7,488 nt of DNA, taken from assembly GCA_030616435.1 (NCBI GenBank), contig JAUWXI010000018.1:1-7488 (forward strand). The letters run 5' to 3'. Of the stretch, positions 5,706 to 7,488 are shown piece after piece; the stretch's first letter is position 1; each line of letters opens with the position of its first letter. The translations under genes were made by a program, and so were the position numbers. Source of the DNA: Candidatus Parcubacteria bacterium. Its GTDB lineage: Bacteria > Patescibacteriota > Minisyncoccia > Minisyncoccales > JAUWXI01. Under the pieces are notes generated by a model. That model saw only the letters and a list, made by a program, of their open reading frames with translations, searched no databases and was not told the origin of the DNA.

Positions 5706-5782
5706 TAAAACTCTAATTGTTCCTAAAACTAAAATTCTCAGTCTCTTTCCAAAAAGTCCTAATGAAGGTTTCCTTCAATAGG
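5706..5782 (+). repeat. Shared 3' flank of TasA-like units, copy 1
   Basis: A block after the stop (5706-5740), GTCTCTTTCC (5741-5750) and the block 5751-5782 all recur in order after the second gene at 6771-6804, 6842-6851 and 6883-6914. There they are separated by two extra segments. Confidence 0.85.
5758..5782 (+). other. 3' flank hairpin, copy 1
   Basis: CCTAATGAAGG (5758-5768) pairs with CCTTCAATAGG (5772-5782) around TTT, with one A-A mismatch. No T tract follows, so it is not a standard terminator; it may stabilise the 3' end of the message. The same sequence stands at 6890-6914. Confidence 0.5.
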
Positions 5783-5786
5783 GTTT

Positions 5787-5820
5787 AGCCCGAGTTCTCT
5801 TAGACTCGGGCTTATTCTTT
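5787..5820 (+). terminator. Intrinsic terminator after TasA-like gene 1
   Basis: AGCCCGAGT (5787-5795) pairs perfectly with ACTCGGGCT (5804-5812) around an 8-base loop, followed by T-rich TTATTCTTT. It is absent from the otherwise related flank of unit 2. Confidence 0.85.
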
Positions 5821-5836
5821 CAATAGGATGACCCCA

Positions 5837-5907
5837 ATACCTATTTTATACTGCCTTCAGCAAAATTCGATGCTAGACGCTAAAGATAGCAAGTGCAAAA
5901 TAGGTAT
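5837..5907. repeat. 71-base element with 11-bp inverted ends
   Basis: ATACCTATTTT (5837-5847) and AAAATAGGTAT (5897-5907) are exact inverted repeats around 49 bases. The right end stands three bases before the -35 box of the second TasA-like promoter. The sequence upstream of the otherwise duplicated first promoter lacks it. Confidence 0.6.
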
Positions 5908-5910
5908 GGC

Positions 5911-5939
5911 TTGACAAGGGTTCTTGAGTGTGTTAAACT
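5911..5939 (+). promoter_or_regulatory. Promoter of TasA-like gene 2
   Basis: TTGACA (5911-5916), 17 bases, TAAACT (5934-5939), as in unit 1. The expected leader is about 205 bases. Confidence 0.75.
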
Positions 5940-5947
5940 TTTCTATA

Positions 5948-6008
5948 TTGGAGGGCTTGTTGCCGAAGCTTTAGCTAAGGCAGCAGGGAAACAAACTTCC
6001 AATTTTTT
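5948..6008 (+). promoter_or_regulatory. 5'-terminal leader hairpin with T6 tract, copy 2
   Basis: TTGGAGG (5948-5954) with CTTCCAA (5996-6002), followed by TTTTTT (6003-6008). Inside, GCC/GGC replaces GCT/GGC of copy 1, turning a U-G pair into C-G. Confidence 0.55.
5957..5984 (+). repeat. Small hairpin-like repeat, copy 2
   Basis: TTGT-TGCC, then GAAGCTTTAGCTAA, then GGCA; TGCC (5961-5964) and GGCA (5979-5982) are fully complementary. Confidence 0.5.
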
Positions 6009-6061
6009 AGTACTTTTCATCTTAAAAAAGGAAAGAGACTGAGAGTAAAGAAAGTAATGAT

Positions 6062-6079
6062 AGTAGGGTAAGACCTACT
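6062..6079 (+). promoter_or_regulatory. Second leader hairpin, copy 2
   Basis: AGTAGG (6062-6067) pairs with CCTACT (6074-6079) around GTAAGA. It aligns with 4910-4927 and shows a compensatory pair change. Confidence 0.5.
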
Positions 6080-6149
6080 GACAGTTTGATTATCGTCAAT
6101 AAGACGACAAGCTTGAATAAAAAGAAAAACAGAAGGAAAGGAGAAAAAA

Positions 6150-6770
6150 ATGAAAAAGATATTAATATCTTTGCTAAGCCTGATTCTAGTAATCGGCTTA
6201 GTTGGATTAGGCGCTTTCGCCTATTTCAGCGACACCGAGACGAGCTCAGGCAATGTTTTCACTGCCGGAACGCTGGATTTGAGAGTAGATGGTCAAGACG
6301 ACCCCTATGTGGCAAAATTCACCCTTTCTAACCTAAAACCTGGTGATGCAACAGCGGGCGGTGGTTACTGGATTACCCCAGGGAAAACCCTAGTATGGAA
6401 GGCCAAGAATGTCGGCTCTCTCCCAGGAAAACTTACGATATACATGACCAATGTTGTGAACTACGAGAATAATCAGAATGAGCCAGAGGCACTCGTTGAT
6501 CCCACTACTGGTAACCTCGAGGGCGAATTGGGTAACTATGTACGTCCTCAATGCTTCTACAATGGGGCTTGGTGCAACGAAATCGGAAGTATAACCGGGA
6601 TAGGTTCCGGTAAATGGAATATTGTGACGGATAAACCTCTTGCTCCGGGTGCAGAAGCAGAGATAATTATTAACTGGTGGATTAACGATCCCGCTCCGGC
6701 CAAGAATTCCAACATAATTCAGAGTGATAGCGTTGAATTCGACATCGTCTTCCAGCTAGATCAATCTTAA
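6150..6770 (+). CDS. TasA/CalY-like secreted protein 2 with SipW-type signal peptide
   Basis: 206 residues. Residues 1-44 equal those of the preceding TasA-like protein, and divergence begins at residue 45. The same AFA (22-24) / YFSD cleavage context applies. The mature part has FTLSNLKPGD (57-66), a WKAKNVGSLPGKLTIYMTNV core (83-102), an asparagine-rich loop, and a pair of cysteines (135 and 142) that could form a small disulphide loop. ITDKPLAPG-type and IIINWW strands lead to a closing SVEFDIVFQLDQ (194-205). It lacks the EF-hand-like insert of protein 1, which explains most of the length difference. It is probably an exported fibre or matrix subunit processed by the SipW-type peptidase; polymerisation is inferred from family knowledge only. 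AAGGAG (6138-6143) stands six bases before ATG. The base composition of both TasA-like genes looks less AT-rich than the priA operon. Confidence 0.85.
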   Translation: MKKILISLLSLILVIGLVGLGAFAYFSDTETSSGNVFTAGTLDLRVDGQDDPYVAKFTLSNLKPGDATAGGGYWITPGKTLVWKAKNVGSLPGKLTIYMTNVVNYENNQNEPEALVDPTTGNLEGELGNYVRPQCFYNGAWCNEIGSITGIGSGKWNIVTDKPLAPGAEAEIIINWWINDPAPAKNSNIIQSDSVEFDIVFQLDQS

Positions 6771-6806
6771 TAAAACTCTAATTATTCCCAAACTAAAACT
6801 CTCAAT

Positions 6807-6838
6807 CCCCATAGGAATCCTTTCGGGATCCTACGGGG
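6807..6838 (+). other. Long imperfect hairpin in 3' flank of TasA-like gene 2
   Basis: Bases 6807-6820 pair with 6825-6838 around TTTC: four C-G pairs at the base and several more above, broken by two or three mismatches. It is followed by GAAAGTC rather than T's, so termination here may be weak and read-through into the next gene is possible. Confidence 0.5.
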
Positions 6839-6851
6839 AAAGTCTCTTTCC

Positions 6852-6880
6852 TTGTCCTCTGAAGCTTTTAGCGAAGGAGG
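6852..6880 (+). repeat. Small hairpin-like repeat, copy 3
   Basis: TTGT-CCTCT, then GAAGCTTTTAGCGAA, then GGAGG. CCTC (6856-6859) and GAGG (6877-6880) pair, so the flanking stem differs from the leader copies yet remains complementary. Confidence 0.45.
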
Positions 6881-6900
6881 GCAAAAAGTCCTAATGAAGG

Positions 6901-6928
6901 TTTCCTTCAATAGGTTTCCTTCAATAGG
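6901..6928 (+). repeat. Tandem 14-base repeat
   Basis: TTTCCTTCAATAGG occurs twice back to back (6901-6914, 6915-6928). In unit 1 the two related copies are split by the terminator hairpin (5769-5782 and about 5818-5827). Confidence 0.85.
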
Positions 6929-6985
6929 ATAACCCATCACTACCAATTTCATTAAAAAATAAATATAGAAAGGAGGTATAAGGAA

Positions 6986-7488
6986 ATGAAAAAAATAGCT
7001 TGGATGGGATTGCTCTTTGTAATGACCATTAGCCTAATTTTTACTTTAATGAGTCGGTCAGGTTCCAGTTCCTATTTTAGTGATGTTGAGAAAAGTCAGG
7101 GGAATATTTTTCAGGCTGGAACTTGGGAAAATCCCGGGCCTGAACCAGATATCACCCCTCCAGTAATCACTTTAATTGGTGATGAAACTGTAAACCTAAC
7201 AGTAGGTGATTCTTATGAGGATCAAGGTGCTACAGCATTAGATGATGTTGATGGAGATATTACAGCTAACATTGTAGTGGGTGGAGATGCAGTTGATACA
7301 AATGTAGTAGGAACCTATATCATAACCTACAATGTATCAGACACTGTAGGTAATCCAGCAATAGAAGTAACCAGAACAGTTATTGTCAGTGAAGAACTAG
7401 ATACTACTCCTCCAGTAATCACTCTGCTCGGAGAAGACCCAGTTAACTTGTATATAGACGACATCTATGAAGATGCCGGTGCCACAGC
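6986..7488 (+). CDS. Exported protein with SipW-type N-terminus and DUF5011-like Ig repeats (3' end outside window)
   Basis: 167 complete codons are visible; the frame stays open at the right edge. MKK and a hydrophobic helix (about 5-22) precede SSSYFSDVEKSQGNIFQAGT (27-46), which matches the YFSD.E.S.GN.F.AGT motif of the two TasA-like proteins, although Ser rather than Ala precedes Tyr. A proline-rich linker (50-59) leads to one complete DUF5011/Cry22Aa-type Ig-like domain. It opens with ITPPVITLIGDETVNL (56-71), followed by GDSYEDQGATALDDVDGDIT (74-93) and VGTYIITYNVSDTVGNPA (108-125). A second domain begins at DTTPPVITLLGEDPVNL (139-155). Such repeats are common in cell-surface and adhesive proteins; a role as anchor, tip or adhesin of the fibre is inference. 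AGGAGGT (6971-6977) precedes the ATG by eight bases. I see no convincing own promoter, so it may be read from the TasA-like gene 2 promoter. Confidence 0.85.
   Translation, partial: MKKIAWMGLLFVMTISLIFTLMSRSGSSSYFSDVEKSQGNIFQAGTWENPGPEPDITPPVITLIGDETVNLTVGDSYEDQGATALDDVDGDITANIVVGGDAVDTNVVGTYIITYNVSDTVGNPAIEVTRTVIVSEELDTTPPVITLLGEDPVNLYIDDIYEDAGAT

Larger units (their letters stand above)
5693..6149 (+). other. Gene-free interval between the two TasA-like genes
   Basis: It contains a 3' flank shared with unit 2, a terminator, a 71-base inverted-repeat element and the promoter and leader of the second gene. No further gene was recognised. Confidence 0.7.
5910..6282 (+). repeat. Duplicated promoter-leader-signal peptide block, copy 2
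   Basis: Counterpart of 4758-5102. It is 28 bases longer in the lower leader, where the extra sequence includes a TCGTC/GACGA hairpin (6093-6107). Confidence 0.95.
6771..6914 (+). repeat. Shared 3' flank of TasA-like units, copy 2
   Basis: Matches 5706-5782 but is interrupted by extra segments at 6805-6841 (a hairpin) and 6852-6882 (the small repeat). The terminator of copy 1 is missing. Confidence 0.85.

Noticed and set aside
6086..6331. Plus-strand frame running into the second TasA-like gene
   Set aside because: It is a frame shadow: its sequence after 6150 is the signal-peptide region read one base out of step.
1..7488. CRISPR array, tRNA, rRNA, insertion sequence or alternative genetic code
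   Set aside because: No spaced direct repeats, cloverleaf, rRNA stretch or transposase was seen, and all frames end at ordinary stops with no in-frame TGA needing to be read as an amino acid.

Overview
The window reads as chromosomal DNA of an AT-rich bacterium, most plausibly a Candidate Phyla Radiation (Patescibacteria, Parcubacteria-like) lineage. The grounds are an A-rich coding style, tightly packed genes, a strongly degenerate PriA with lysine-rich inserts, and an EF-P with an arginine-tipped loop. This assignment is inference: there is no rRNA or other marker here. Every gene reads through with the standard stop codons, so nothing points to TGA recoding.

Left part (1-2880, + strand): a packed housekeeping operon. 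It holds the C-terminal end of an AMMECR1-family protein, a PriA-family primosomal protein that has lost its ATPase motifs but kept all eight zinc-binding cysteines, and elongation factor P. Gaps are 1-2 bases and there are no clear Shine-Dalgarno sites. The operon ends at a hairpin that also serves the convergent gene.

Middle (2875-4132): a minus-strand DegV-family fatty-acid-binding protein with a strong Shine-Dalgarno site. Upstream of it is a ~400-base region holding a period-11 tandem repeat, a possible 46-residue small ORF, and divergent promoters.

Right part (4053-7488, + strand): a secretion and surface-fibre module. It encodes a SipW-type (ER/archaeal-type) signal peptidase with its own promoter and terminator, two TasA/CalY-like secreted proteins with SipW-type signal peptides, and the start of a third exported protein. 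That third protein joins the same N-terminal YFSD...GN.F.AGT motif to DUF5011-type Ig-like repeats. The peptidase presumably processes all three.

The most notable structure is the tandem pair of TasA-like units. Promoter, long 5' leader, signal peptide and the first ~45 codons are almost identical at DNA level, and the 3' flanks are related, but the mature domains between them are unrelated in detail. The shared leader can fold into a 5'-terminal hairpin followed by six T's, resembling an attenuator. A second hairpin further down carries a compensatory base-pair change between the copies. Small hairpin-like repeats are scattered through the same region.
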